DNA of 64,000 nt from DQWO01 sp964478545 (GCA_964478545.1 CAYZIS010000009.1:19287-83286), one strand, 5' to 3'; shown: positions 51,756-60,568, numbered from the stretch's first letter. Translations and numbers: made by a program. Notes: a model not told the origin generated them from the sequence alone.

Positions 51756-52129
51756 GAAGTCCCATTGAAAGATCTTCGTGCCATTCCACCACTTTCCCTG
51801 GTATTCGCACTATTGACTGAATTTCTTTATGAAAAAATTTCAATCTGAGGAAAAAATATCGTAAGTATTCGGTATTACTTTCAAACTATCGGGATTGGGG
51901 GTCATTTCTTGACGAAGGCGTATCGTGATATTCGCTTTTAGTGAAGTCCCATTGAAAGATCTTCGTGACATTTTCCCATTTTCTCTGGTATTCGCACTAT
52001 TGACTGAATTTCTTTATGAAAAAATTTCAATCTGAGGAAAAAATATCGTAAGTATTCGGCATTACTTTCAAACTATCGGGATTGGGGGTCACATCTTGAC
52101 GAAGGCGTATCGTGATATTCGCTTTTATT
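51756..52129. repeat. 187-base direct tandem duplication with a truncated family C copy
   Basis: The unit starting gaagtcccattgaaagatct at 51756 repeats from 51943 with few changes, 187 bases apart. Each unit has the phrase tattgactgaatttctttat, a ctgaggaaaaaatatcgtaa stretch and the first ~80 bases of a family C element (51861-51942 in the first unit). The first family C copy stops at cgctttta, where the second unit begins. Confidence 0.7.
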
Positions 52130-52240
52130 GGTGATTTCCAATAGCCTTTGTCAAGATGTGACCTCTTACGAAGCAAGGCGAAGCGAACCAACTTAATTGC
52201 CCCCTGTTAGATAGTGTTTTTAGGGTAGGCATAGAATATC
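52049..52240. mobile_element. Repeat family C (MITE-like), near-complete copy
   Basis: It begins GTAAGTATTCGG and contains GTCACATCTTGACGAAGGC and GCCTTTGTCAAGATGTGAC as an inner inverted pair, then cttaattgccccctgttaga. The right end (gtaggcatagaatatc) is a worn version of the gtagccgaatagttac end seen at 30898. It runs to 1 base before the HEAT-REC stop. No gene is seen in 51662-52241. Confidence 0.75.
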
Positions 52241-52241
52241 T

Positions 52242-53873
52242 TCAGTGGTTTTTCTCAATCGCGGCCTTCAAGGTTTCAGTAGTAAAAGGCTTTGCCAGGA
52301 TGTCATTGACGCCGGCAGCCAGCGCCACCTCGTTGTCCTGCATTTCATTCTGGGTGGTGACCATGATGATGGGCAGTTCTTCCTTAGGATAATACTGTCT
52401 GACCTTTTCAACTAACTCGATGCCGGTAATTTCCGGCATATTCAGATCGGTAAACAATACCGCCGGTTTTTTCTTTTCCAACCACTCCAGAGCAGCGGCC
52501 GGGAACTCAAAAACTACCGGCTCATAGCCCAGTGAATGCAAGATATTACGATAAATTTTCAGGATCATTCGAGAATCATCCACCGCGCAGGCCAAAGGTC
52601 TGTTTTCCGACACTGGCGATGCTTTACCAGCCTCAGCTTCAATCATCTTCACAAGCTCATCATGGCCCTGCTGCCGGAACAAATCGAGAAAATAATCCCG
52701 AATCTCCGGATGCACCCGGACAGCCAGATAATCACCCCCGATCTGCTGAAACACCTGTTCGTCAATCAGGCTCATGACAATGTTGTCCGCCTGCACGTCT
52801 AACACCGTGTGGATAATCATCACGGCCTCATCACCACCGGCCCGAACCATATTTTTCACCCCGGCAGCTAATACCTCACTGAAAGCACCGTTAATCGCTT
52901 TGGCGGCGGCAGCCCGCACGTTTTCCACCGAATCAGTCAAACCACCGGCCAGGGCATAGGTTCCCCGGCCCAAAGGCAGCATTCCCAGTGCTTCATAAGC
53001 GGCAAAACGGATATTGGCATCACGGGGCTGAGCATGCAACAACTTGCGAATGGAGCTGATGGCACTGGCATCACCAATTTCGCCCAAGACATTCAAGCTG
53101 TGAATAATCAGATCAGGATCATCCAGCTGCAAATTTTTAAGCAGCAAGGGAACCACTTTAAAACCAATGTCTGTCAGATGTTTTTTCGCCAAATTACGCA
53201 AATAAGCGTAATGTGATTGTAGGGTTTCATTCAGTTTCTGCAGAGACAGAGTGTTTTGAACCGTGGAAAAAATTTCCAGGATCACGGCATCAAGCTCATT
53301 GTCACCACCCATCCGCTCTGAAAGCCGTTGCAAAGCAGTTGCGGTGCCTATCTGTCCCAAAGCCTGGACTGCCGCCACCACCAGCGACTGGATATCGGCA
53401 TAAAGGAATTCCGTAATGCCATTCACTGCACCCGAATCACCAATATCACCTAAGGCATTCAGACCCTTTTCCAATACATTGACCGCATCCGTTGAGGTCA
53501 AAAGCTTCATAATTGTCGGAACGGCCGTTTCCTCGCGAATTTGACCGGCCAGTTCAAGATAGATGGCAGATTCCGGAACCGGGACCTCTAGCCTGGCAAT
53601 CAATACTTCCGGACGATCGAGAATTTTGGTCAGCAGCAGTTCATTCAAGGTGGGATATTCATCAGTAATCTCCGGATGGCAATGGATCAGGTAGGCCAGC
53701 AGGGGAATGGCGAAATCATCATCACATTTGCTCAGCTCAAAAAGCATGCGTTTTTGGGTTGCTGGGTCAATATGGGGCAGATGTTCAATCACCAGCCGGG
53801 CTTTTATCAGATCTTTCTGCTGGATGTTAAAAAGCAGTTCTTTCAGGGCTTCTTTGCTGTTCACTGGGGACAT
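52242..53873 (-). CDS. HEAT-repeat protein with C-terminal response-regulator receiver
   Basis: This 543-residue protein has about nine HEAT-like helical repeats over residues 1-400 (for example LNALGDIGDSGAVNGI, VQALGQIGTATALQRL, LNVLGEIGDASAISSI) and a receiver domain at 427-543 with phospho-Asp in VLFTDLNMPEITGIEL and conserved Lys in DILAKPFTTETL. It may serve as the scaffold or output regulator of the chemosensory system that follows it. The precise family is not recognised. Confidence 0.9.
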   Translation of the reverse strand: MSPVNSKEALKELLFNIQQKDLIKARLVIEHLPHIDPATQKRMLFELSKCDDDFAIPLLAYLIHCHPEITDEYPTLNELLLTKILDRPEVLIARLEVPVPESAIYLELAGQIREETAVPTIMKLLTSTDAVNVLEKGLNALGDIGDSGAVNGITEFLYADIQSLVVAAVQALGQIGTATALQRLSERMGGDNELDAVILEIFSTVQNTLSLQKLNETLQSHYAYLRNLAKKHLTDIGFKVVPLLLKNLQLDDPDLIIHSLNVLGEIGDASAISSIRKLLHAQPRDANIRFAAYEALGMLPLGRGTYALAGGLTDSVENVRAAAAKAINGAFSEVLAAGVKNMVRAGGDEAVMIIHTVLDVQADNIVMSLIDEQVFQQIGGDYLAVRVHPEIRDYFLDLFRQQGHDELVKMIEAEAGKASPVSENRPLACAVDDSRMILKIYRNILHSLGYEPVVFEFPAAALEWLEKKKPAVLFTDLNMPEITGIELVEKVRQYYPKEELPIIMVTTQNEMQDNEVALAAGVNDILAKPFTTETLKAAIEKNH

Positions 53874-53968
53874 GATGACTCCTTAAAGGTTTTGGGATAA
53901 AAACCTGATTTTTTCTTCTTTTACTGGTTTCGTCAGAAAAAAAATTTATTTTAACTCAATTTTCTGCG

Positions 53969-54060
53969 TTATGAAAAAACAGCCGTGCCTGTCGCCGTGC
54001 CTGCCGGCAGGCACGGCTATGAGCCAAGCCCGAACATCCTGATAATGTATTCTGGTAACA
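53969..54060. repeat. Repeat family E, centre and right half
   Basis: A strong hairpin (AGCCGTGCCTG / CAGGCACGGCT) is followed by GAGCCAAGCCCGAACATCC and a tail, matching the right half at 21780 and 34870. It lies in the 323-base gap between two divergent genes; the rest of the gap is AT-rich and must hold the promoters. Confidence 0.7.
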
Positions 54061-54196
54061 CAAGTCAGAAAGTTGAGATTTTAACCTTTTCTGCTATTTT
54101 ACCAGCTCCTCCAAGTTCAGTTATTTCTTTTTTTCATCAAGAAAATCAGGATAAATTCCGAAAGGAGAAGATATAAAATTTTAATGAGGAGCAGCC

Positions 54197-54511
54197 ATGA
54201 TTATCACCAACATTGAAAGTATCCCAGGGAAGAAGATCGTCGAGCACTACGGTCTGGTTTCCGGCAGCACCATCCGGGCCAAGCATATCGGCCGGGATTT
54301 TATGGCCGGCCTGAAAAACATCGTTGGCGGCGAATTAAAGGGCTACACCGAACTGCTGCAGGAATCACGGACCCAAGCCACCCAAAGGATGAGGTCAGCT
54401 GCCGAACAACTGGGTGCCAACGCGGTCATCAACGTCCGCTTTTCCACCTCGTCGGTGGCCCAGGGAGCGGCGGAACTCTATGTTTACGGCACCGCCGTCC
54501 GTTATGAATGA
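54197..54511 (+). CDS. ybjQ: YbjQ/UPF0145 family protein, soluble copy
   Basis: This 104-residue protein is a typical YbjQ: SIPGKKIVEHYGLVSGSTIRAKHIGRD (key parts VEHYGLVSGSTIRAKHIGRD), FMAGLKNIVGGELKGYTELL, RMRSAAEQLGANAVINVRF and a final YGTAV. The family folds as a pentamer-like beta/alpha barrel and was once called heavy-metal-binding. Function is unknown. A stable hairpin follows its stop. Confidence 0.93.
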   Translation: MIITNIESIPGKKIVEHYGLVSGSTIRAKHIGRDFMAGLKNIVGGELKGYTELLQESRTQATQRMRSAAEQLGANAVINVRFSTSSVAQGAAELYVYGTAVRYE

Positions 54512-54548
54512 TGGCTTTGCAAGGACTCCATCTTCTTCGTTGGGCTGC

Positions 54549-54596
54549 AACCTGAGTCATGAATCGTACTACTCAGTACGCCTCATGACTCAGGTT
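54549..54596. repeat. Long hairpin between two ybjQ-type genes
   Basis: Arms AACCTGAGTCATGA (54549-54562) and TCATGACTCAGGTT (54583-54596) enclose a second stem CGTACT / AGTACG with loop ACTC. Only the two bases between the stems mismatch. It may be a terminator, RNA-processing site or small palindromic repeat. The outer flanks (atgatggctttgcaag / cttgctgtgccatccat) also pair imperfectly. Confidence 0.65.
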
Positions 54597-54681
54597 TTGC
54601 CTACCTCGAATAGAAAGCTCTTGCTGTGCCATCCATATTTCACCAGAGGTTACATATTCATCATGAACAGAGGGAGAAAAT

Positions 54682-55131
54682 ATGGGTGATCTAACCGTTT
54701 TTCTGGTATTACTGGTTTTGGGTTATGCTGCCGGAACTTGGGCGGAAAAATGCCATTATCGTTCGATCATGGAACGTGAGGAACAATTTCTGCACCTACC
54801 GGTCATAACGATAAAAAAGGTTGAGTTGGATGATTCAAAAGTTGAACGGGCGGTACTGGTGGTAGGCAGCGTGGTTATTTCGGTAGATTATTTCAAACGG
54901 ATGCTGGCCGGCCTGTGCAACATCTTCGGTGGAACAATAAAATCCTATGAAACCCTCCTCGACCGGGCCCGCCGGGAGGCCCTACTGCGCATGAAGGAAA
55001 AAGCCCATGGAGCCTCTATGATTCTCAATGTTCGGATCGAAACTTCCACCATCGGCAAAAGAGCATTCAGAGGAAAACTGGGCAGCATCGAAGCCATCGC
55101 CTACGGCACGGCCATTAAAATGAAATCCTGA
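54682..55131 (+). CDS. YbjQ-like protein with N-terminal membrane helix
   Basis: This 149-residue protein begins with a membrane helix (TVFLVLLVLGYAAGTWA) and then a diverged YbjQ domain (VVGSVVISVDYFKRMLAGLCNIFGG, SYETLLDRARREALLRMKE, ASMILNVRIETS, YGTAIKM). Its stop overlaps the start region of the M48 peptidase by one base. It is a membrane-tethered paralogue of the gene at 54197. Confidence 0.85.
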   Translation: MGDLTVFLVLLVLGYAAGTWAEKCHYRSIMEREEQFLHLPVITIKKVELDDSKVERAVLVVGSVVISVDYFKRMLAGLCNIFGGTIKSYETLLDRARREALLRMKEKAHGASMILNVRIETSTIGKRAFRGKLGSIEAIAYGTAIKMKS

Positions 55132-55132
55132 A

Positions 55133-55942
55133 ATGAAATTCATTCCCCGGCAACCCACCAGCAATGTTAACGTCACCAAAACCTCAGCCATGTGGGAATT
55201 TCTGGTGCTTGCCGGCGGCCTGCTGGCTATTATCCTCGTCTTTTACCTGACCTTAGGTTTTGCCGTCGAAATGCTTATTCCCCATCTTTCACCCGGAATC
55301 GAACAAGCCATGGCCGTTAATCTGCTTCCCCAAATAGTGGACGGAGAAACCGATGAAACAAAGAGCAGAAAACTGCAACCGCTTCTGGATCACTTGCAGG
55401 AACACTGCGCAAAATTACCATATCACTGCATCATTAAAGTTTCAGTTTCTCCACAGGTCAATGCCATAGCCCTTCCCGGCGGCACCATCATAGTTTTCAC
55501 CGGTCTGCTGGACAAACTCACCTCCGAGAATGAACTGGCATTCGTCCTCGGCCATGAGATGGGCCATTTTGTCCACCGGGACCATCTTCGCGCTTTAGGC
55601 CGGGGACTTGTTTTCATGGCCATCAGCACCATTCTTTTAGGACCTCACAACCAGGTCACGTCGATGGTATCCAGGTTTGTCAACCTGACGGAATTAAACT
55701 TCTCCCGCCGCCAGGAAACCGCTGCTGATCATTTCTCCCTCGATGTCCTGCACTGCACCTATGGCCATGTGGAAGGTGCCCTGACTTTTTTTGAAAAGCT
55801 TACGGCAGTGAAACCTTCCCACGATAATACAGTAAGTTTTTTTTCATCACATCCTCTCTATCCTAAAAGGGTTCATGACCTGAAAGCCTACTGCCGGAAG
55901 CATGGTTTTACCAGCGGCAACCTGACTCCGTTGGCGGAATAA
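55133..55942 (+). CDS. M48 family zinc metallopeptidase
   Basis: This 269-residue protein has one membrane helix (residues 19-45) and an M48 peptidase domain with VLGHEMGHFVHRDHLRALG (HExxH near 140) and FSRRQETAADHFSLDVL (third ligand Glu). GTIIVFTGLLDKL precedes the site as in the family. It probably acts on the periplasmic or membrane face in quality control. It follows the YbjQ-like gene directly. Confidence 0.92.
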   Translation: MKFIPRQPTSNVNVTKTSAMWEFLVLAGGLLAIILVFYLTLGFAVEMLIPHLSPGIEQAMAVNLLPQIVDGETDETKSRKLQPLLDHLQEHCAKLPYHCIIKVSVSPQVNAIALPGGTIIVFTGLLDKLTSENELAFVLGHEMGHFVHRDHLRALGRGLVFMAISTILLGPHNQVTSMVSRFVNLTELNFSRRQETAADHFSLDVLHCTYGHVEGALTFFEKLTAVKPSHDNTVSFFSSHPLYPKRVHDLKAYCRKHGFTSGNLTPLAE

Positions 55943-55944
55943 TA

Positions 55945-56323
55945 ATGGATAAACATAGAAACCTTTGCATGATCAGGGACTATGAACCCCACGGCATCAC
56001 CGCCTCTTCCGGCACCAACAGTCAGCATTGGACCTTCACGATTATTCCCGATCGACCTTCCATGGTGGAATTCGGCCATCTGGTTGCCGCCTTCTACCGC
56101 CGGCTTAACCTGCTGGCCGCCCACAGCATGGGACTTGGCACCTGTCTGATCGGGCTTTGTGGTTGAAGCCATGAAGCGGGAAAAGAAAATCAAGGCAACA
56201 CTGGGGATTCCGGCAGACGAGGATGTTTATGCCGTGATTGTCATTGGTTACCCGGTGATGACCTTCCAGAGGCCCGCCGGCCGGAAAGCAAACATAGTGT
56301 GCTATTTTGAAAGCCCATCATGA
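55945..56323 (+). pseudogene. Nitroreductase pseudogene with deletions and a frameshift
   Basis: The first frame reads IRDYEPHGITASSGTNSQHWTFTII, then LLAAHSMGLGTCLIGL (key pieces), both nitroreductase motifs, but with about 100 residues missing between them. At 56156 the frame shifts and continues as VVEAMKREKKIKATLGIP and VYAVIVIGYPVMTFQRP, the normal C-terminal part. It is therefore a worn, non-functional copy. Confidence 0.8.
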
Positions 56324-56337
56324 TATCCAAAAACTAA

Positions 56338-57519
56338 CTATCCAGGTGTATAGGTATTATGGATGAAGCAGGCGGAATGAGCCGTTAAAAACTCCGATTT
56401 AATATCTTCGCGTTTTAACAACCAGGCACGAAAAAATGGGTTGTCGAATTGATAGGCATGTCCGACACGATGAACCAACCGCAAAGTGACTAGGCGTGAA
56501 AAAGCCTGAGTAATAGAATTAGTGTGCCGAACTCCGACCGCTTCCATAAACTCTTTTGATGTGGGAGTTTCCCCTCCCAAGTGAGCCAAAGCCCGCAGCA
56601 CCTTCAGGTTGGTGTTTTTTAGAAAGGCCAAGGCAAGTTCGTAGGCCTTTTGTTCACGGGCATAGATGAGGTTCAAAGCCTGCTTCAGATGATCCTCTGT
56701 GAGGGTTTCACCAGCGTCTGAACTGTTCCATAATGTCTCGCAAAGCTGTTGGATATCACCAGGGATGTTTTGACAAAGCCCAAAGGCACTCATCATCAAT
56801 TCCGAGGGAACATGGCGACCCTCTTGCTCAAACCTGCCTTGAAGAAATGGCGCGAAGTCCTCAAACGGGAGCTGGTTTAGATGAATTGGTGTTGCTGACT
56901 TGAAAAAGGGCCAGTCAGGACTCGTAAAAATTGTTTCCATGTCCTGACGGATGCTACCGGCAAAAACATAGGGAATATCTTCATGGAATTGGATGCGGCT
57001 GCGGAGCTGGGCAACAGCTACTTGTGGGTTACCTTCAATTTTGAGTACGTCCTGGAACTCATCAAAGAAAACAACTGTTGATTTGTGGCGGGCCACTTGG
57101 GCGACAGCCTCCAATACCTCAGGAATTGACTCTGGCGACAATGGACGACCAGGACTGATACTGAACGTCATTGCTCCCGAAACCGGATCAGGGGAAAAAG
57201 TTGGATGCAAGGCCACCAAAGAGTGCCGTAATTTCTCAAAAAAACTTCCTGTACGTTCCAAGGTGAAAATTGCCCGCAAAATCTGCTGAAAAAGATCGTC
57301 GAGACTTCGGACCCCCAAAATATCGATAAACAAAACACGCCGTTTAGCGCGCCGGGCGGCTTCAAAAACCGTGCTGGTCTTACCGATGCGTCGCTCACCA
57401 AAAAGTACAGTATTCTGCCCGGCCTCAAAGAAGCCTTGCAACTCCTTCAAAAGAGCATGTCGGCCACAGAAGTCTTTTCTGGAAACAACCCCACCATAGC
57501 GAAACGGAGTAACAGACAT
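56338..57519 (-). CDS. AAA ATPase of the archaeal-ATPase / STAND-like type
   Basis: This 393-residue protein has Walker A LFGERRIGKTSTVFEA (residues 40-47), Walker B VVFFDEFQDVL, a sensor FAGSIRQDM and a C-terminal winged-helix region (LRALAHLGGETPTSKEF, ITQAFSRLVTLRLVHRVG). Proteins of this kind are frequent in archaea and anaerobic bacteria and their role is unknown. It is alone, between a pseudogene and glnA. Confidence 0.88.
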   Translation of the reverse strand: MSVTPFRYGGVVSRKDFCGRHALLKELQGFFEAGQNTVLFGERRIGKTSTVFEAARRAKRRVLFIDILGVRSLDDLFQQILRAIFTLERTGSFFEKLRHSLVALHPTFSPDPVSGAMTFSISPGRPLSPESIPEVLEAVAQVARHKSTVVFFDEFQDVLKIEGNPQVAVAQLRSRIQFHEDIPYVFAGSIRQDMETIFTSPDWPFFKSATPIHLNQLPFEDFAPFLQGRFEQEGRHVPSELMMSAFGLCQNIPGDIQQLCETLWNSSDAGETLTEDHLKQALNLIYAREQKAYELALAFLKNTNLKVLRALAHLGGETPTSKEFMEAVGVRHTNSITQAFSRLVTLRLVHRVGHAYQFDNPFFRAWLLKREDIKSEFLTAHSACFIHNTYTPG

Positions 57520-57629
57520 ATTTAGCCTCTCCCTCTTACCCTACACATTTACATATTGCATTAAAATATGTAAATATGTAACATGCAAACACTTTTTATC
57601 GAAACAGGAGGAACAGTTCCTGAGCACAT

Positions 57630-57665
57630 AAAGGCCCGATCATTTATGAAAATGATCGGGCCTTT
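57630..57665 (-). terminator. Terminator hairpin downstream of glnA
   Basis: A perfect 16-bp stem (arms AAAGGCCCGATCATTT and its complement) with loop ATGA lies 35 bases past the glnA stop on the - strand. The symmetrical A/T ends allow it to work in both directions. Confidence 0.8.
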
Positions 57666-57700
57666 GTTACCTTGTAACGACTATGCTGATCGTTGAGTTA

Positions 57701-59026
57701 TCAATACATCGCCAGATACTTCTCTAGTTCCCAGTCAGTTACCGCAATACGGTAATCATCCCATTCGGATTCTTTATAACTGACATATTTTTCAAAAATA
57801 TGGTCACCAAGAGTTTCACGAGCAAGAGAGTTGGTTTTAAGCACCTCAATGGCTTCAAGCAGGGATGACGGCATATGGTCAATCTGCGCCGCGTCTTTTT
57901 CCACTGTGGTCATTTCAAAAATATTTAAATCAACGGGAGCGGGTGCGGTTAATTTATTTTTAATCCCGTCAAGGCCGGAGTTGCACATCATGGCAAAGGC
58001 CAGGTACGGATTACACGTGGGATCAGGACAACGAACTTCAACCCGGGTTCCCAAACCACGGGAGGCAGGAATTCTCATCAGAGCACTACGATTGCTCGTT
58101 GACCAGGCAACATAAACCGGCGCTTCATAACCGGGAACTAACCGTTTGTAGGAGTTCACCAAAGGATTGGTTACCGCGGCAAATCCACGGGCATTTTTGG
58201 TAATCCCGGCAATGTACTGATAGGCAATTTCACTTAACTGTTCAGGACCGTTTTCATCGAAAAAGGCATTGGTTCCATCAAGATTAAACAGCGACTGATT
58301 GGTGTGCATCCCTGAACCATTGATGCCAAAAACCGGTTTTGGCATGAAGGTGGCGTGTAAACCATAGGATTTAGCAATTGTCTTTACCACCCACTTAAAA
58401 GTCACGGTATTATCGGCTGCGGTTACAGCATCGGCATACTTGAAATTAATTTCGTGTTGACCTTCTGCCACTTCATGATGGGATGCCTCAATCTCAAAAC
58501 CCATCTTTTCCAAGGTATCAACAATCTCGCGACGACATTCAATCCCGTCATCCTCGGCATCAACGCTGAAATAGCCGGCATTATCATGGGTTTTCGTTGT
58601 CGGACCAAATTCATCCATTTCAAAAAGAAAAAACTCACACTCCGTACCGACATTCATCCGGTAACCCATCTTTTCAGCTTCCGCCATGACCCGTTTCAGG
58701 TTGACACGGGGACAACCCACAAACGGCGTACCATCATATTTGTAGACGTCGCAGATAACCCGGGCCGTTGCAACACCATTCTTATTTCGCCATGGCATGA
58801 CACAAAAGCTATCATAGTCAGGAATCAGATACATATCCGACTCCTGAATCCGGGCAAAACCCTCGATTGAGGAACCATCAAACATCATTTCTCCATCAAG
58901 AGCCTTTTTCAGCTGGCTTATAGGAATTGCAATATTTTTCATAATCCCAAAGATATCAACAAACTGGAGGCGAAAAAAACGGACATTCTGCTCTGCAACA
59001 ATCTTTAAAATATCTTCTCTGGTCAT
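57701..59026 (-). CDS. glnA: Glutamine synthetase, type I-alpha
   Basis: This 441-residue enzyme joins ammonia to glutamate using ATP. Motifs: FDGSSIEGFARIQESDMYL, MNVGTECEFFLFE, GLHATFMPKPVFGINGSGMH, NSYKRLVPGYEAPVYVAWS and NRSALMRIPASRG. The region where GSI-beta enzymes carry the adenylylation Tyr (NLYDLPPEE) reads LNIFEMTTVEKDAAQ, so this is the alpha type, controlled by feedback rather than adenylylation. A truncated ammonium transporter gene lies just upstream on the same strand. Confidence 0.95.
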   Translation of the reverse strand: MTREDILKIVAEQNVRFFRLQFVDIFGIMKNIAIPISQLKKALDGEMMFDGSSIEGFARIQESDMYLIPDYDSFCVMPWRNKNGVATARVICDVYKYDGTPFVGCPRVNLKRVMAEAEKMGYRMNVGTECEFFLFEMDEFGPTTKTHDNAGYFSVDAEDDGIECRREIVDTLEKMGFEIEASHHEVAEGQHEINFKYADAVTAADNTVTFKWVVKTIAKSYGLHATFMPKPVFGINGSGMHTNQSLFNLDGTNAFFDENGPEQLSEIAYQYIAGITKNARGFAAVTNPLVNSYKRLVPGYEAPVYVAWSTSNRSALMRIPASRGLGTRVEVRCPDPTCNPYLAFAMMCNSGLDGIKNKLTAPAPVDLNIFEMTTVEKDAAQIDHMPSSLLEAIEVLKTNSLARETLGDHIFEKYVSYKESEWDDYRIAVTDWELEKYLAMY

Positions 59027-59185
59027 ACTCCTACTCCTTTGTTTAAAGTAATTAAATTTCCAGGTAAGATCCAGCTATCAGTTACCTGCCCTTAAGCACA
59101 CATTAAAAAAATTATCAAGATAAGAACCGCCTTCTGCCCCGGTTTCACCGGTCCTGATGCGGATGCATTGTTCCAGCGATTTTAA

Positions 59186-59615
59186 TTACAGTTCAAATTT
59201 TTCAATATCATCGTATGGCTCTGTTCTCCTTCCTACAACAGCAATAAATTTTCCGGCAACATAACCTGTGGTCACGGCAACGAGAATTGTGATGCCGATA
59301 CCTGTCATTTGGCTACCTTTATTTATGCCATTGACAATAAAAATAGCTGCTATGCCACCAAGAATATCCGGCATACCGTGTAAGTTCATGACACCACAAG
59401 TGTCAATACATTTAAGTAGATTTTCGATTTTACTTTGCAGAACGGCAAAGCCAAATGTTGATAAGGCACCCGCCAATATTCCAACGATGAAAGCCGCTGG
59501 GAAACTGGCTGAATCACAGGTGGAACCGATAGCTACGCCGCCTGCTAATGCAACATTGGCAATGTCCGCAGCTGAAATTTTGCCCCGCAATGAACCAGAA
59601 GGTGAGAAATGTAAG
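59186..59615 (-). pseudogene. 3' fragment of an Rh/Amt-type ammonium transporter gene
   Basis: The fragment encodes about 140 residues of the C-terminal part: SAADIANVALAGGVAIGSTC, AAFIVGILAGALSTFGF, DTCGVMNLHGMPDILGGIAAIF and the last helix GIGITILVAVTTGYVAGKF. The GVMNLHG motif fits the Rh-like branch. About 260 N-terminal residues are missing, cut at 59615-59616 where a piece of a PIN toxin gene begins. It was probably the partner of glnA in ammonia uptake. Confidence 0.85.
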
Positions 59616-59678
59616 TTAAAACCCAGAGAGTTTATGAATAATTACCTGAAAAAAGGCTGACATTGATAATATACAACT
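59616..59678 (+). repeat. Copied 3' end of a PIN toxin gene
   Basis: Bases 59616-59660 encode LKPREFMNNYLKKG and a stop, and with the next 18 bases match 62021-62083 at nearly every position, including the end of the PIN gene (LKPREFMNNYLEKG) and its 3' flank. It abuts the broken ammonium transporter gene. It marks the recombination point where the toxin-antitoxin array entered. Confidence 0.8.
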
Positions 59679-59712
59679 GTTCTTTAAGACTGTTTGTTTC
59701 CTTTTCAGGAAT

Positions 59713-59738
59713 AATGTGTGATTGCAAGACCTGACCCC
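59713..59738. repeat. Repeat family F, copy 1
   Basis: The 26-base motif aatgtgtgattgcaagacct followed by gacccc appears four times in this region (also 60462, 62788, 62827). It lies about 12 bases before the vapBC -35 box. Confidence 0.7.
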
Positions 59739-59749
59739 CATGAATCTTG

Positions 59750-59778
59750 TTGACATTTCCACCTCGATGATCTATACT
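59750..59778 (+). promoter_or_regulatory. Sigma70-type promoter of vapBC
   Basis: TTGACA (59750-59755) and TATACT (59773-59778) are separated by 17 bases. The vapB ATG is 37 bases beyond, with ribosome site AGAGGT. The AT-rich stretch tatacttattaatatcta over the -10 box could be the VapBC operator. Confidence 0.7.
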
Positions 59779-59814
59779 TATTAATATCTATCAATTTTCA
59801 ACTTAGAGGTCATT

Positions 59815-60063
59815 ATGGACACTGCCAAACTCTTTATAAACGGCCGTAGTCAAGCGGTACGTCTGCCAAAGTCCTATCGTTTTGAGGGCAAAGAAGTGTA
59901 TGTCAAAAAAGTATCTGAAGGTGTTCTGCTTTTACCGAAAGACAATACAATCTGGGATGTCTGGGAAAAAAATTTGAGAAAATATGGCAAGCCATTCATG
60001 ACAGAGCGAAATCAGCCACAATCTCAACAAGGAAGAGAAGGATTGGATGAAATTTTTGATTGA
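59815..60063 (+). CDS. vapB: VapB-type antitoxin
   Basis: This 82-residue protein has an AbrB-like DNA-binding part (AKLFINGRSQAVRLPKSYRF, VYVKKVSEGVLLLPK) and a C-terminal tail that would wrap the toxin (DVWEKNLRKY onward). It neutralises VapC and represses the operon. It overlaps vapC by 17 bases. Confidence 0.93.
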   Translation: MDTAKLFINGRSQAVRLPKSYRFEGKEVYVKKVSEGVLLLPKDNTIWDVWEKNLRKYGKPFMTERNQPQSQQGREGLDEIFD

Positions 60064-60463
60064 CACAAACATTTGCATCTACATCATGAGTAATCACCCA
60101 CCTGAGGTTCTCCAAAAGTTTAAAAGTATAGGTGTGGGCAAGGTGGGGATATCGTCTATAACCGTAGCGGAACTTCATTATGGGGCTTGCAAAAGTAACC
60201 ATATCAAAAAAAACATCAAAAGGCTGGACGAATTTCTAAGCCCATTTGAAATTCTTTCATATGATGAGAATGCTTCAAGATATTACGGAAAAATTCGTTC
60301 CCAACTTGAAGAACAAGGGACTATTATCGGCCCGCTTGACATGCTGATAGCTGCTCATGCATTAAGTAACAATTTAATCTTGATTACCAATAATGATAAA
60401 GAATTCACACGAATAAAATCCCTGAAAATTGAAAATTGGGTAGAAAAGCAAGACGCGGAATAA
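60047..60463 (+). CDS. vapC: VapC-type PIN-domain toxin
   Basis: This 138-residue ribonuclease has the four acidic PIN residues: FLIDTNICIYIM (Asp near 6), SSITVAELHYG (Glu near 42), GPLDMLIAAHAL (Asp near 100) and ITNNDKEFTRI (Asp near 118). VapC toxins of this type cut initiator tRNA. The gene looks complete and paired with an intact vapB. Its TAA lies in a family F repeat. Confidence 0.93.
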   Translation: MKFLIDTNICIYIMSNHPPEVLQKFKSIGVGKVGISSITVAELHYGACKSNHIKKNIKRLDEFLSPFEILSYDENASRYYGKIRSQLEEQGTIIGPLDMLIAAHALSNNLILITNNDKEFTRIKSLKIENWVEKQDAE

Positions 60464-60487
60464 TGTATGATTGCAAGACCTGACCCC
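60462..60487. repeat. Repeat family F, copy 2
   Basis: The copy reads aatgtatgattgcaagacct and gacccc and includes the last base pair of the vapC stop codon. It separates the vapBC and phd-relE pairs. Confidence 0.7.
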
Positions 60488-60568
60488 ATGAATTCACGCT
60501 GTCGAACAATATTCTTGCATGCGACCAATATAAAGACTATATTTAAGTCAAACGAAAAGAGGTGAACC

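Noticed and set aside
56150..56170. TGA near GLCG in the nitroreductase remnant as a second selenocysteine
   Set aside because: The sequence continues in another frame (VVEAMKREK), so it is a frameshift in a gene that also has internal deletions.
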